Below, one piece after another: positions 52,060 to 60,641 of a stretch of 64,000 bases of DNA. The stretch is from the NCBI GenBank assembly GCA_035551995.1, contig DASZME010000066.1:10282-74281 (forward strand). Reading direction: 5' to 3'. This DNA comes from RYN-428 sp035551995. GTDB taxonomy: Bacteria > Planctomycetota > Phycisphaerae > Tepidisphaerales > Tepidisphaeraceae. The notes under the pieces were generated by a model. The model saw only the letters and a list, made by a program, of their open reading frames with translations, searched no databases and was not told the DNA's origin. How positions within the stretch are numbered: position 1 is the stretch's first letter; every line of letters starts with the position of its first letter. A program made the translations under genes and the position numbers.

Positions 52060-52191
52060 TTCGCGCTCCCGTCGTCTAATGCCAGCGATGCAAACAGAGT
52101 GCCTCAGCCGTACGCGCCGGCGCCGCCATCGATGGAAACAGCTGACGCCATTGCGATTTCATTTAGAATCATCAGAATTGTGGCCGACACC

Positions 52192-52938
52192 ATGAAGCCA
52201 ATCACACTTCCTTTCGCGTTGTTATTGTTTTTCGCGTCGCCGGTTTTTTCCGCGGACGCTCCGCCAAAAATTCCGCCGTTGCCCACTTCGCACACGGTGC
52301 GCCAGATCGAGGGGTGGACGGTTCGCGTGGACGATCGTCTGCTGAACGGCGACGGCGCGGCGATCGGCGAACGCGCGCTGAAGTTGCTCGCGGCCAGATT
52401 ATTTCTGATCACATTGGTCGTCCCCGAGAAACCGCTCGCCAATCTGCGCGACGTGACGATTCAAATTGACCTCACGCACGGCGGCCTGCGGGCCATGCAA
52501 TATCACCCCAGCGCCGGGTGGCTAAAGGCGAACGGTTACAGCGTGGAACTGGCCAAATGTGTGCATATTCCCGACGCCACGGCGTTTCTCTCGCCGTATG
52601 AAAATCATCGGATGCCCTGGGTGGTGCTTCACGAGTTATCGCACGCGTATCACGACCAGGTGCTGGGGTTCGACGAGCCGCGGATCAAGGCCGCCTATGA
52701 GAAATTTCGCGACGGCGGCCGCTATAAGTCGGTCCTGACCACGCCGGGGCCCATGCGTGAACATTACGCCCTGACCAACGAGAAGGAGTTTTTTGCCGAG
52801 ATGACCGAGTGCTATTTCGGCACGAATGATTTTTATCCCTTCGTGGCTGGCGAACTAAAGCAGGCGGAGCCGGATATTTTTAATTTGTTGCGTGACATCT
52901 GGGGGCCGTTGCCGGGCCGTAGCTCGAACCACAATTGA
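52192..52938 (+). CDS. Secreted protein with HExxH zinc-peptidase-like motif
   Basis: The 248-residue protein has a signal peptide (FALLLFFASPVFSA) and, near residue 145, WVVLHELSHAYHDQVLGF, with HELSH as a zincin motif. A Glu in NEKEFFAEMTECYFG about 45 residues later suits the third metal ligand of gluzincins. The N-terminal part is beta-rich and unassigned. The motif set resembles metallopeptidase-like planctomycete proteins, but peptidase activity is not proven. It is followed after 13 bases by a sulfatase gene, so the two may be cotranscribed. Confidence 0.72.
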   Translation: MKPITLPFALLLFFASPVFSADAPPKIPPLPTSHTVRQIEGWTVRVDDRLLNGDGAAIGERALKLLAARLFLITLVVPEKPLANLRDVTIQIDLTHGGLRAMQYHPSAGWLKANGYSVELAKCVHIPDATAFLSPYENHRMPWVVLHELSHAYHDQVLGFDEPRIKAAYEKFRDGGRYKSVLTTPGPMREHYALTNEKEFFAEMTECYFGTNDFYPFVAGELKQAEPDIFNLLRDIWGPLPGRSSNHN

Positions 52939-52951
52939 CGCGAGGTTTCCG

Positions 52952-54595
52952 ATGAAGTGTGGTTTTTTATTATTCGCTGCCGTGCTCCTGGTTATCCCGG
53001 GTGCGCTTGCCGCCGCGGTTTCGGCAAAGCCGAACATCCTGATCATTCTCGCCGATGACATGGGCTTTTCGGACGCGGGTTGTTACGGCGGCGAAATTTC
53101 GACGCCGAATCTTGATTCGCTGGCGAAAGAAGGGCTCCGCTTCACGCAGTTTTACAACACGACGCGATGCTGGCCGTCGCGCGCGTCGCTGCTGACCGGA
53201 TACTACGCCCAGGCCGTGCGGCGAGATACGGTGCCCGGCATCATCAGCGGCATGAACGGCACGCGCCCGGCATGGGCGCCGCTGCTTCCCGCGATGCTCA
53301 AGCCGCTCGGCTACCGAACCTATCATTCGGGAAAATGGCACCTCGACGGCCAGCCGATGCAGAGCGGATTTGACCATTCTTACAGTCTGGACGATCACGA
53401 TCGCCACTTCTCGCCGCGATTGCACAGCGAAGACGGCACGCCGCTGCCGCCGGTGGTTTTGGGCAGCGGCTACTTTTCCGCGACGGCCATCGCCGATCAT
53501 GCGATCAAATATCTGAAAGAGCATGCCGAGATACACGCGGCCCAGCCGTTTTTTGAATATCTGGCTTTCATTTCGCCCCATTTTCCGCTGCAGGCGCCGC
53601 CGCAGGATATCGCCCGTTATCACAATCGCTACGTGCGCGGCTGGGACGTCATGCGCAAAGAGCGCTGGCAGCGGATGCGCGCCATGCACATCGGCGGAAC
53701 CGATCTGTCGGCGGTCGAACGTACGCTCGGACCGCCATTTCCCTATCCCGAGGCTATCAAAGCGCTCGGCCCGAACGAAGTGAATCTACCTTATGTCTGG
53801 AGCGACATGACCGACGGGCAGCGCGATTTCCAGGCGAGAAAAATGGAAGTCCATGCCGCCATGGTAGACAGGATGGATCAGGAGATCGGACGCGTTCTCG
53901 CGCAGATTCGCGCGATGGGCGCCATGGACGATACGATTATTCTCTTTCTTTCCGACAACGGCGCCAGCGCCGAAATGATGGTCCGCGGCGACGGCCATGA
54001 TCCGACGGCGCCATTCGGCAGCGCCGCGACTTTCCTGAGCCTGGGGCCGGGGTGGTCGACCATGTCGAACGCGCCGTTTCGGCGTCACAAGACCTGGCTG
54101 CATGAGGGAGGAATCTCCACGCCCCTGATCGTGCATTGGCCGCGGGGGATCACGGCTCACGGCGAGCTTCGCGACACGCCCGGCCATTTGATCGACATCG
54201 TGCCGACCTTGCTTGAACTTGCCGGCGGCACGAAGCCGCGGACTTGGGCCGGGCAGGCGGTCCCTCCCGCCCCCGGCAAGAGCCTGACGCCTTCGTTTAT
54301 CAAGGACGGCGCCGTCGCCCATGAGTCTTTCTGGTGGATGCACCTGAAAAACCGCGCGCTTCGCGCCGGCGACTGGAAAATCGTCGCCGACGGCAAGGAG
54401 ACTCCGTGGGAGCTTTACGACCTGGCCAACGACCGCGCCGAATCCAAGAATCTGGCCGCTGAAAATCCCGCAAAAGTGCGGGAGCTGGCGGAGATGTGGA
54501 GGAAGCAGGAAGAGGCCTACTTCGCCCTCGCTCGCAAAGACCTTCCCGCAGGCGCGGATAACGCCCATGCTTCGACCGTTGACCCGGCGGACTAA
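52952..54595 (+). CDS. Secreted sulfatase
   Basis: A 547-residue sulfatase. Signal peptide at residues 1-25, then KPNILIILADDMGFSDAGCYG (metal Asp pair) and TRCWPSRASLLTG, with Cys73 in the C-x-P-S-R formylglycine motif. SGKWHL and LFLSDNGAS are the other active-site parts, and the C-terminus (WKIVADGKETPWELYDLANDRAESKNLA) is the usual family tail. The CWPSR variant and long middle region put it in a different subfamily from the sulfatase at 9579-11003. Substrate unknown, probably a sulfated glycan. Confidence 0.92.
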   Translation: MKCGFLLFAAVLLVIPGALAAAVSAKPNILIILADDMGFSDAGCYGGEISTPNLDSLAKEGLRFTQFYNTTRCWPSRASLLTGYYAQAVRRDTVPGIISGMNGTRPAWAPLLPAMLKPLGYRTYHSGKWHLDGQPMQSGFDHSYSLDDHDRHFSPRLHSEDGTPLPPVVLGSGYFSATAIADHAIKYLKEHAEIHAAQPFFEYLAFISPHFPLQAPPQDIARYHNRYVRGWDVMRKERWQRMRAMHIGGTDLSAVERTLGPPFPYPEAIKALGPNEVNLPYVWSDMTDGQRDFQARKMEVHAAMVDRMDQEIGRVLAQIRAMGAMDDTIILFLSDNGASAEMMVRGDGHDPTAPFGSAATFLSLGPGWSTMSNAPFRRHKTWLHEGGISTPLIVHWPRGITAHGELRDTPGHLIDIVPTLLELAGGTKPRTWAGQAVPPAPGKSLTPSFIKDGAVAHESFWWMHLKNRALRAGDWKIVADGKETPWELYDLANDRAESKNLAAENPAKVRELAEMWRKQEEAYFALARKDLPAGADNAHASTVDPAD

Positions 54596-54642
54596 AATAG
54601 CCTTGCGCGGTTACGCTCGCTTTTTTATACCCTCGCCCGGTA
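54594..54642 (+). repeat. Dispersed repeat R3, copy 2
   Basis: AAAATAGCCTTGCGCGGTTA, CGCTCGCTTTTTTATACCCT, CGCCCGGTA matches 17348-17397 in order and spacing. It begins on the stop codon of the sulfatase gene and is followed directly by element R2. Confidence 0.65.
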
Positions 54643-54643
54643 A

Positions 54644-54793
54644 ACGCCAGTTCTGAGGTACTCCGAAGAGCCGGATTGAAGCGTCTCGAAATCCGGCTCT
54701 TCGGAGTACCTCAGAGCCGGCGTCACCGTCAAACGCTCAGCCACGCGATCGTTAACAAAAGGTCGGACGCGCTACCAAACTGAAAAACGCTTT
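54644..54793 (-). repeat. Element R2 with 33-bp hairpin, copy 2
   Basis: Inverted relative to copy 1. Arms 54644-54676 and 54691-54723 pair at 31 of 33 positions around loop TGAAGCGTCTCGAA, again 14 bases. The flank at 54724-54793 matches the left flank of copy 1 without gaps and with roughly one difference in six. Confidence 0.88.
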
Positions 54794-54850
54794 AATGGCG
54801 GCCCCGCTTGCGCGGCGCGTTTCGCGACCACCGCTCGCGACACTCACATG
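54791..54850 (+). repeat. Dispersed repeat R1, copy E
   Basis: TTTAATGGCGGCCCCGCTTG, CGCGGCGCGTTTCGCGACCA, then CGCTCGCGACACTCACATG. Its terminal ATG is in frame with the esterase gene that follows. Confidence 0.65.
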
Positions 54851-54883
54851 AAAAATGCTTTCATTCCCGAACCAAGGATACTC

Positions 54884-57880
54884 ATGACGCTCTTGAAAAC
54901 CGTGGTGGCGGCAGTCGTGCAGGCGCTCCCATTGGCCATGCTCTGCGCGGGCGCCGATACAAGCGACTCTCTCTACCAAGGTTGGGGACATTCGGGCTCA
55001 ATCTACATATTGACCACTCCGGAAGGAGCGAATGCGCCGCCCGCCGTCGCCGAGCATGGCTTCCCTTTGCTTGTGAGGCTACATAGGGATTTCTTTGACT
55101 TCAGTCAGGCAAGAGCCAACGGAGAGGACCTGCGTTTTTCGACGCCGGCGGGGGCGCCGCTGGCATATGAGATCGACGAGTGGGATTCGGCTCGCGGGTC
55201 GGCCGGCGTCTGGGTGCGCGTTCCGTTCATCAAGGGAAACGATCGGCAGGAGATCGTAATTCACTGGGGTAATCCCGCCGCGCTAAGCGAAAGCAGCGGC
55301 AAGGCGGTGTTCAACGAATCCAACGGATTTTTGAGCGTCTGGCACATGGGCCAGACGGTAAAGGATGAGGTGGGAACGCTGGAGTCCAAGGACGTGGGGA
55401 CCACGCCATCCGCCGGGATCATTGGGCAAGGCCGACACTTCGCGGGCAAGGAGGGGATTTTTTGCGGCGACAAGATTCTTAATTATCCCTCGGGCGCCGA
55501 TGAAAATAGTTCAGAGGCTTGGTTTCGAGCCGAGAAGCCCAACGCGACCATCCTTGGGTGGGGCAATGAGGGAGGCGGTCGTGGAAGCAAGGTGCGGATG
55601 CAGTTTCGCGGTCCGCCGCACATTCACGTGGACAGCGATTTTTCCGACGTTAACGGTGACGTTTCCCTTCCGATGTCCGAGTGGATTCACGTCGTTCATA
55701 CCTATCAGAAAGGTGACGGCAGAATCTACATCAACGGAAGCCTCGACGCCTCGGCGACGCCGTCGCTGGCGATAAAGCGCCCGGCCCGACTATGGATCGG
55801 CGGCTGGTATAACAATTACGACTTTGTCGGCGATATCGATGAAGTGCGCATTTCCAAAGTCGCTCGATCGGCGGATTGGGTGAGACTGGAATTTGAGAAT
55901 CAGAAGCCGCTGCAAACTTTGACGGGACCGATCGTGCAATTGGGCAGTTCGTTTTCAGTATCGCCGGCGCAGCTGACGGTGATGGAGGGAAAGGCCGCCA
56001 AGTTTTCGGCCCGAGCCGGAGGCGCGCAGAAGATATATTGGATTCTCAAGAAAGGCGGCCGAGAGACGGTAGCCGCGACGGACCGTTTTACTTTCGTGTT
56101 CGACGCGGGACGGGTAACGGGAGACCGGAAGGAATCGTTGCTATTTCGGGCGATCTATCCGAATGAGGTGAAGACACAGGAAATCCCGGTCACGATTAAG
56201 GAAGCGATTCCCGATCCGGCGTTCACGCTCCAGGCGCCATCGACTTGGGACGGCCGCGCGACGATCGAAATCGTTCCGCTCGTCTCCAACCTGGCGGAAA
56301 TGGCGGCTGCGGGCGCCGGTGAACTGCGCTACAGTTGGAATGTTTCGGACATTGCGGTGATCAAGCGGGATACGCGGGGGAAACTGATTCTAGATCGGGC
56401 GCAAAACAGCGGAAAAATGAGAGTGACCGCAACCGTTGACAACGGCGGGACGGCGGTCACCCAGTCTATCGATATCAAGGTTACCGAGCCTGCGAGCGAT
56501 CAGTGGGTGGTACGCTCAGCGGCGAAGGATGAGAAGCCTCAAGAGAATCAATTCTACCCGCGTGACGACAAGAACGAAGGGACTCTTTACTACAATGGGA
56601 TACTGAGTGAACCGGCCGACGGCGTTTTTATTAGAGTGTATGTCGATGATCACGTATATAAGGATGAAAGCCATAAAGTCGGAGCGGATAGAGCCTATGC
56701 TTTCGCCGTCAAGCTAAAACCTGGCCTTGTCCGGTATAAGGTGGAATTCGGCGCGACGACAGGGCAGCATGAGACTCCGCTGAATACCGTGAACAATTTA
56801 GTTTGCGGAGACGCCTACTTGATCGACGGACAATCGAATGCCGAGGCGACGGCGTTTGGTAAGGAGGATTACGCGTTTATCAGTCCATGGATCCGCAGTT
56901 TCGGCAGCATGGACGGCAGCCCGCAAGGTTCGCGCCTCAAGCGGTGGGGTAACGCTTCCGCCCGAAGCAGGGGCGGCATTACCCAAGTGGGATACTGGGG
57001 AATGGAATTGGCTCGGCGACTGGTCGAGGACCAGAAAATTCCCATCTGCATCATCAACGGCGCGGTCGGCGGAACACGCATCGACCAGCATCAACGAAAC
57101 GCCGCCGATCCTGAGGACGTGACGACCATCTACGGCCGCCTTTTATGGCGCGTTCGTGAGGCTGGCCTCACGCACGGCGTTCGCGGTATTCTGTGGCACC
57201 AAGGCGAAAACGACCAGGGCGCCGACGGACCTACCGGAGGGTTCGGCTGGGAGACCTATCGCCAATTCTTCATCGACATGGCCGCCGGTTGGAAACGGGA
57301 TTATCCGAATCTCCAGCACTATTATCTATTTCAAATCTGGCCAAAATCCTGCTCGATGGGCATCAACGGCTCCGATAACCGGCTGCGCGAAGTTCAGCGA
57401 AACTTACCCTTGACTTTCTCGCGAATGAGCATCATGTCCACGCTCGGCATCGATCCTCCCGGCGGCTGCCATTTTCCTCCCGCCGGCTATGCGGAGTTCG
57501 CCAGGCTCATTTGTCCGCTTGTCGAGCGGGACAACTACGGCAAGAGTTTCCCTATGTCCATCACGCCTCCAAATCTTCTTCGCGCTTCTTTCGCAAGCGA
57601 CAAAAAAGATGCGATCGAAATGGAGTTTGATCAACCGGTAAAGTGGGATGACGCATTGGCGAGCCAGTTTTACGTGAACGGAGAACGCGGCAAAATTGCA
57701 GGCGGGTCGGTTTCCGGAAATAGAGTGACACTAAAGCTGGTGGAACCTTCCGTCGCCACAAAACTAACCTATCTCGACAGCAAAACATGGAGTCAGAAGA
57801 CTCTACTAAAGGGCGATAATGGTATGGCGGCTCTCACGTTTTTTGAAGTTCCGATCTTGCCTCCATCAACGGCTCGATGA
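54884..57880 (+). CDS. Large secreted multidomain esterase (sialate O-acetylesterase-like)
   Basis: The 998-residue protein starts at an ATG with AAGGA upstream and a signal peptide (MTLLKTVVAAVVQALPLAML). Order of parts: a DUF2341-like domain (GFPLLVRLHRDFFDF, DLRFSTPAGAPLAYEIDEWD), a LamG lectin-like domain (SEAWFRAEKPN, WIHVVHTYQKGDGRIYINGS, GDIDEVRISKVARSADWV), Ig-like segments, then an SGNH hydrolase of the sialate O-acetylesterase (SASA) type: YLIDGQSNAEA with the Ser nucleophile, CIINGAVGGTRIDQHQ, LWHQGENDQG and a late GCHFPPAGYAEFARL with the catalytic His. Removal of acetyl groups from glycans is likely. An upstream in-frame ATG at 54848 falls inside a repeat and was rejected. Confidence 0.86.
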   Translation: MTLLKTVVAAVVQALPLAMLCAGADTSDSLYQGWGHSGSIYILTTPEGANAPPAVAEHGFPLLVRLHRDFFDFSQARANGEDLRFSTPAGAPLAYEIDEWDSARGSAGVWVRVPFIKGNDRQEIVIHWGNPAALSESSGKAVFNESNGFLSVWHMGQTVKDEVGTLESKDVGTTPSAGIIGQGRHFAGKEGIFCGDKILNYPSGADENSSEAWFRAEKPNATILGWGNEGGGRGSKVRMQFRGPPHIHVDSDFSDVNGDVSLPMSEWIHVVHTYQKGDGRIYINGSLDASATPSLAIKRPARLWIGGWYNNYDFVGDIDEVRISKVARSADWVRLEFENQKPLQTLTGPIVQLGSSFSVSPAQLTVMEGKAAKFSARAGGAQKIYWILKKGGRETVAATDRFTFVFDAGRVTGDRKESLLFRAIYPNEVKTQEIPVTIKEAIPDPAFTLQAPSTWDGRATIEIVPLVSNLAEMAAAGAGELRYSWNVSDIAVIKRDTRGKLILDRAQNSGKMRVTATVDNGGTAVTQSIDIKVTEPASDQWVVRSAAKDEKPQENQFYPRDDKNEGTLYYNGILSEPADGVFIRVYVDDHVYKDESHKVGADRAYAFAVKLKPGLVRYKVEFGATTGQHETPLNTVNNLVCGDAYLIDGQSNAEATAFGKEDYAFISPWIRSFGSMDGSPQGSRLKRWGNASARSRGGITQVGYWGMELARRLVEDQKIPICIINGAVGGTRIDQHQRNAADPEDVTTIYGRLLWRVREAGLTHGVRGILWHQGENDQGADGPTGGFGWETYRQFFIDMAAGWKRDYPNLQHYYLFQIWPKSCSMGINGSDNRLREVQRNLPLTFSRMSIMSTLGIDPPGGCHFPPAGYAEFARLICPLVERDNYGKSFPMSITPPNLLRASFASDKKDAIEMEFDQPVKWDDALASQFYVNGERGKIAGGSVSGNRVTLKLVEPSVATKLTYLDSKTWSQKTLLKGDNGMAALTFFEVPILPPSTAR

Positions 57881-57904
57881 AACGGGTCTTCCGGTTTGAA
57901 CTGA

Positions 57905-58110
57905 TTGAGCACTCCGCCGGCGAGGACGGCGAAGCCGGGCGGGTTTTGATTCTTTGAACCCAACCCGTACGTCACCCAGGCGCCGGCGCTTGGAAAGCCG
58001 GGGCGGATGATGCCGGTGTTCATCTGGTATATCGCCGGGTGGTGATTGGGAGACTCGACCCAGCAGCTTTTTTATCAGCGAGATATCGTCGGCATGTTGC
58101 GCGAGCGCCG
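57905..58110 (-). pseudogene. DUF1501 protein fragment, frameshifted
   Basis: On the minus strand, AQHADDISLI (from about 58100) is followed, after a frame change, by ESPNHHPAIYQ and MNTGIIRPGFPSAGAWVTYG, GLGSKNQNPPGFAVL. This is the middle of DUF1501 proteins, which are abundant secreted proteins in planctomycetes, usually paired with DUF1549/DUF1553 genes. Only about 65 codons remain, with at least one frameshift, so it is a relic. It partly fills the gap between the esterase and transporter genes. Confidence 0.65.
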
Positions 58111-58422
58111 CCTAACGATCACAGGCCCATGGAATCCGATGGCTCTTAGTATCCCGGCCGAAGCCGTCAGCAGTCCGAAGAACGCCAAGGAAATCGGAAC
58201 GCTCGGCGACAACAGCGTCAACGGACGAGTCGGCTACGCTCCCCCTCGCCCGCGAGCTTTTGACGTTGGTCGATAACGTCAGCTTTTCCTCGGCGGCCCA
58301 AAGATTAAGGTTGATTGTTCGCTCGAGATGTTCAATTATCGATGTAGAATACTTGCGAAGTGTTTCGGGAATCCCGCGCTGCGCCAACTCCGAGCGGCTC
58401 GGCAGTAAAACGCGAGGTGGCA

Positions 58423-59832
58423 ATGTTCGACTTTCTTGACTACGACCGATCCATCGCCAAGCCTGGGTTTAACCGATGGCTTGTCCCCCCGGCGGCGTTG
58501 GCGGTGCATTTGTCCATCGGACAGGTGTATGCGTTCAGCGTCTTCAAGATTCCGCTCACGCGCGTATTCGGTATTACCGAGTCGATTCACGACCGCGATT
58601 GGAGCCAGGCTCAACTTGCGTGGATCTTCAGCATCGCCATCGCCGTCCTTGGAATTTCCGCGGCGTTGTTCGGGCAATGGCTCGAACGCGCCGGTCCGCG
58701 AAAGGCGATGTTTGCTTCCGCCGTCTGCTTTACTTGCGGATTTTATATCTCGGCGCTGGGCGTTCAGGTTCACCAGCTATGGCTGCTTTACCTGGGCTAC
58801 GGTGTCGTCGGGGGCATCGGCCTGGGACTCGGCTACATCGCCCCGGTTTCCACCCTGATTAAGTGGTTCATCGATCGCCCCGGAATGGCCACCGGATTGG
58901 CGATCATGGGTTTTGGCGGGGGCGCCATGATCGGGGGGCCGCTCGCTGTCGATCTCATGAGGCACTTTAGAACCGCCACCAACATCGGCATCGTGCCGAC
59001 TTTTCTGGTGATGGGGACGCTCTATGGCTGTTTCATTCTTTTCGGCGCGTTTCTTGTTCGTGTGCCCCCGGAAGGATGGAAGCCGGCCGGATTTGTGCCC
59101 AAGGCACAGCGGACGAAAATGATCAGCGCTCGCAGTGTTGACGCCGGCGTCGCGATTCGCACGCCCCAGTTCTGGCTGCTCTGGGTTGTTCTGTGTGCGA
59201 ACGTGACGGCGGGCATCGGCGTCATCGAGCAGGCGTCGCCGATGATTCAGGAGATGTTCAAAGGCCGGGTCAACGCCGCCGCCGCGGGGGGATTCGTCGG
59301 CTTGCTCAGCCTTTTTAACATGGCCGGCCGTTTCGCCTGGTCCACCATGTCCGATATCATCGGGCGCAAGATGACGTACATGATCTTTTTTGTGCTCGGC
59401 GTCGTTCTCTACGCCTTCCTGCCGCACACGGGAGTGGCGGGACTCAATAGCTTACCGCTTTTTGTCATAGCGGCCGCGATCATCATCAGCATGTACGGCG
59501 GCGGCTTCGCGACGATTCCCGCCTACCTTCGCGACATGTTCGGCCCCGCCAACGTCAGTTCGATTCATGGCCGCCTTCTAACCGCTTGGTCCGTTGCCGG
59601 CGTGCTTGGGCCGGTTCTCGTCAACTACCTGCGCCAGTATCAACTCGATCGGCATGTCCCGCCGGCGGAAGCGTATGCGTTCGTCCTCTACGTCATGGTG
59701 GGGCTTTTGATCGTCGGACTAATCGCCAATTTCCTTGTTCGCCCGGTCAGCGAATCGTTCTTCGGTGATTCAGTCCTACCCGCCAGCCGAACCGGCGAGC
59801 TTCCGCAGGCGACTCGACCCTCAACGACGTGA
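58423..59832 (+). CDS. Major facilitator transporter, OFA (oxalate/formate antiporter) family
   Basis: A 469-residue protein with about 12 membrane helices. The start has GAGGTGG before it. Helix one contains HLSIGQVYAFSVFKIPLTR, the mark of OFA-family carriers, then ERAGPRKAMF between helices two and three (the MFS loop motif), and in the second half GRFAWSTMSDIIGRKMTYM. MYGGGFATIPAYLRDMFG is also typical. The family exchanges oxalate, formate or related monocarboxylates; the substrate is not predictable here. A 58-residue membrane peptide follows in the same operon. Confidence 0.9.
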   Translation: MFDFLDYDRSIAKPGFNRWLVPPAALAVHLSIGQVYAFSVFKIPLTRVFGITESIHDRDWSQAQLAWIFSIAIAVLGISAALFGQWLERAGPRKAMFASAVCFTCGFYISALGVQVHQLWLLYLGYGVVGGIGLGLGYIAPVSTLIKWFIDRPGMATGLAIMGFGGGAMIGGPLAVDLMRHFRTATNIGIVPTFLVMGTLYGCFILFGAFLVRVPPEGWKPAGFVPKAQRTKMISARSVDAGVAIRTPQFWLLWVVLCANVTAGIGVIEQASPMIQEMFKGRVNAAAAGGFVGLLSLFNMAGRFAWSTMSDIIGRKMTYMIFFVLGVVLYAFLPHTGVAGLNSLPLFVIAAAIIISMYGGGFATIPAYLRDMFGPANVSSIHGRLLTAWSVAGVLGPVLVNYLRQYQLDRHVPPAEAYAFVLYVMVGLLIVGLIANFLVRPVSESFFGDSVLPASRTGELPQATRPSTT

Positions 59833-59866
59833 CGTTTCGCCCAAAATGCGACTTCAGGAGACTCAA

Positions 59867-60043
59867 ATGCCGACCGAAAAATCCACGACCTCCCCAATCG
59901 TACTGATCGTCGCATGGCTGGTCGTGGGGCTGCCTGGCGCGTGGGGGATTGAGCAGACCCTCTTTAAGTCGTTTGACCTCTTCAGGGCTCACTCGCCCGC
60001 GGCACAGGCGACTCCCACCGGCCAGTTGCCGCCACAGCGCTGA
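59867..60043 (+). CDS. Small membrane companion of the OFA transporter
   Basis: A 58-residue protein with AGGAG seven bases upstream of its ATG, 34 bases after the transporter stop. IVLIVAWLVVGLPGAWGIEQTLFKSFDLF is one transmembrane segment with the WLVVGxPxAWG pattern of the MFS transporter small subunit found after OFA-type genes in other bacteria. It probably assists the carrier at the inner membrane. Longer frames upstream lack a ribosome binding site. Confidence 0.75.
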   Translation: MPTEKSTTSPIVLIVAWLVVGLPGAWGIEQTLFKSFDLFRAHSPAAQATPTGQLPPQR

Positions 60044-60132
60044 TAATATATTGACGAACGGCGTAGAAATCCCGTTTTTCTCTCGTGCGATTAATCGTGA
60101 ATTCCGACTGAAACATTCGGATCAACCGGGTG

Positions 60133-60138
60133 TATAAT
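60133..60138 (+). promoter_or_regulatory. Possible -10 box of the feo operon
   Basis: A perfect TATAAT, with a poor -35 candidate (CTGAAA, 60108-60113) 19 bases upstream. It lies just ahead of the candidate Fur site. Confidence 0.4.
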
Positions 60139-60144
60139 CAGTGG

Positions 60145-60159
60145 TGATATTCAGTCTCA
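60145..60159 (+). promoter_or_regulatory. Candidate Fur box upstream of feoA
   Basis: TGATATT-C-AGTCTCA fits the 7-1-7 inverted layout of Fur sites, with four of seven pairs symmetric. It lies 7 bases after the -10 box and about 65 bases before feoA, so binding would block transcription when iron is plentiful. Sequence evidence only. Confidence 0.4.
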
Positions 60160-60225
60160 ACGACTTGTACTTCTCCGTTGAGGACTTATATTATCCGCAG
60201 CGAGTGGAATTTCGGAGCCTTTATC

Positions 60226-60504
60226 ATGCAAAAAGCGTGTGATTTTGCCGCATGTAACCATTGTGGAACCACTGAAACATGCGGCCTCAATAAGCTTGGC
60301 GTCGGCTGCCAGGGGCACGTTTTTGCCGTCGGCGGTGATTCGGAAGTTCGCCGGCGCTTGCTCGAAATGGGTTTTTGCAATGGCGCGAAGGTGGAGGTCA
60401 TTCGTCGAGCGCCGATGGGCGATCCCATCGAGTTCCGCCTCCGCGGCTACCATTTGTCCCTTCGTGAAGAGCAAGCCCGCCACGTACAGATCGTTAAAAG
60501 TTGA
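60226..60504 (+). CDS. feoA: Ferrous iron transport protein A with N-terminal Cys cluster
   Basis: The 92-residue protein is an SH3-like FeoA domain: GDSEVRRRLLEMGFCNGAKVEVIRRAPMGDPIEFRLRGYHLSLREEQARHV. Before it lies a 28-residue extension with five cysteines (CDFAACNHCGTTETCGLNKLGVGC), which is unusual and could hold a metal or a cluster. FeoA supports the FeoB channel. The ATG at 60226 has GGAG nine bases before it; an upstream ATG (60178) would add 16 residues without homology. feoB starts 137 bases downstream. Confidence 0.92.
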   Translation: MQKACDFAACNHCGTTETCGLNKLGVGCQGHVFAVGGDSEVRRRLLEMGFCNGAKVEVIRRAPMGDPIEFRLRGYHLSLREEQARHVQIVKS

Positions 60505-60513
60505 CGGAGAAAA

Positions 60514-60635
60514 GTGATTGAGTGAAGAGTGAAACGTGACAAAAGGCGACGTGTGGTTTTTCATCGATCTCCGAGCGGCTTCCGTCACGTTTCAGTCATC
60601 ACTCATCTTCCGTCACGTTTCAGTCATCACTCATC
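60514..60635. repeat. Exact 28-bp tandem duplication with an inverted partner between feoA and feoB
   Basis: TTCCGTCACGTTTCAGTCAT then CACTCATC occurs twice back to back (60580-60607 and 60608-60635). An inverted relative (GTGATTGAGTGAAGAGTGAA then ACGTGAC, 60514-60540) can pair with either copy, so two alternative hairpins ahead of feoB are possible. The second copy ends six bases before the feoB ATG. Confidence 0.85.
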
Positions 60636-60641
60636 ACGCAA

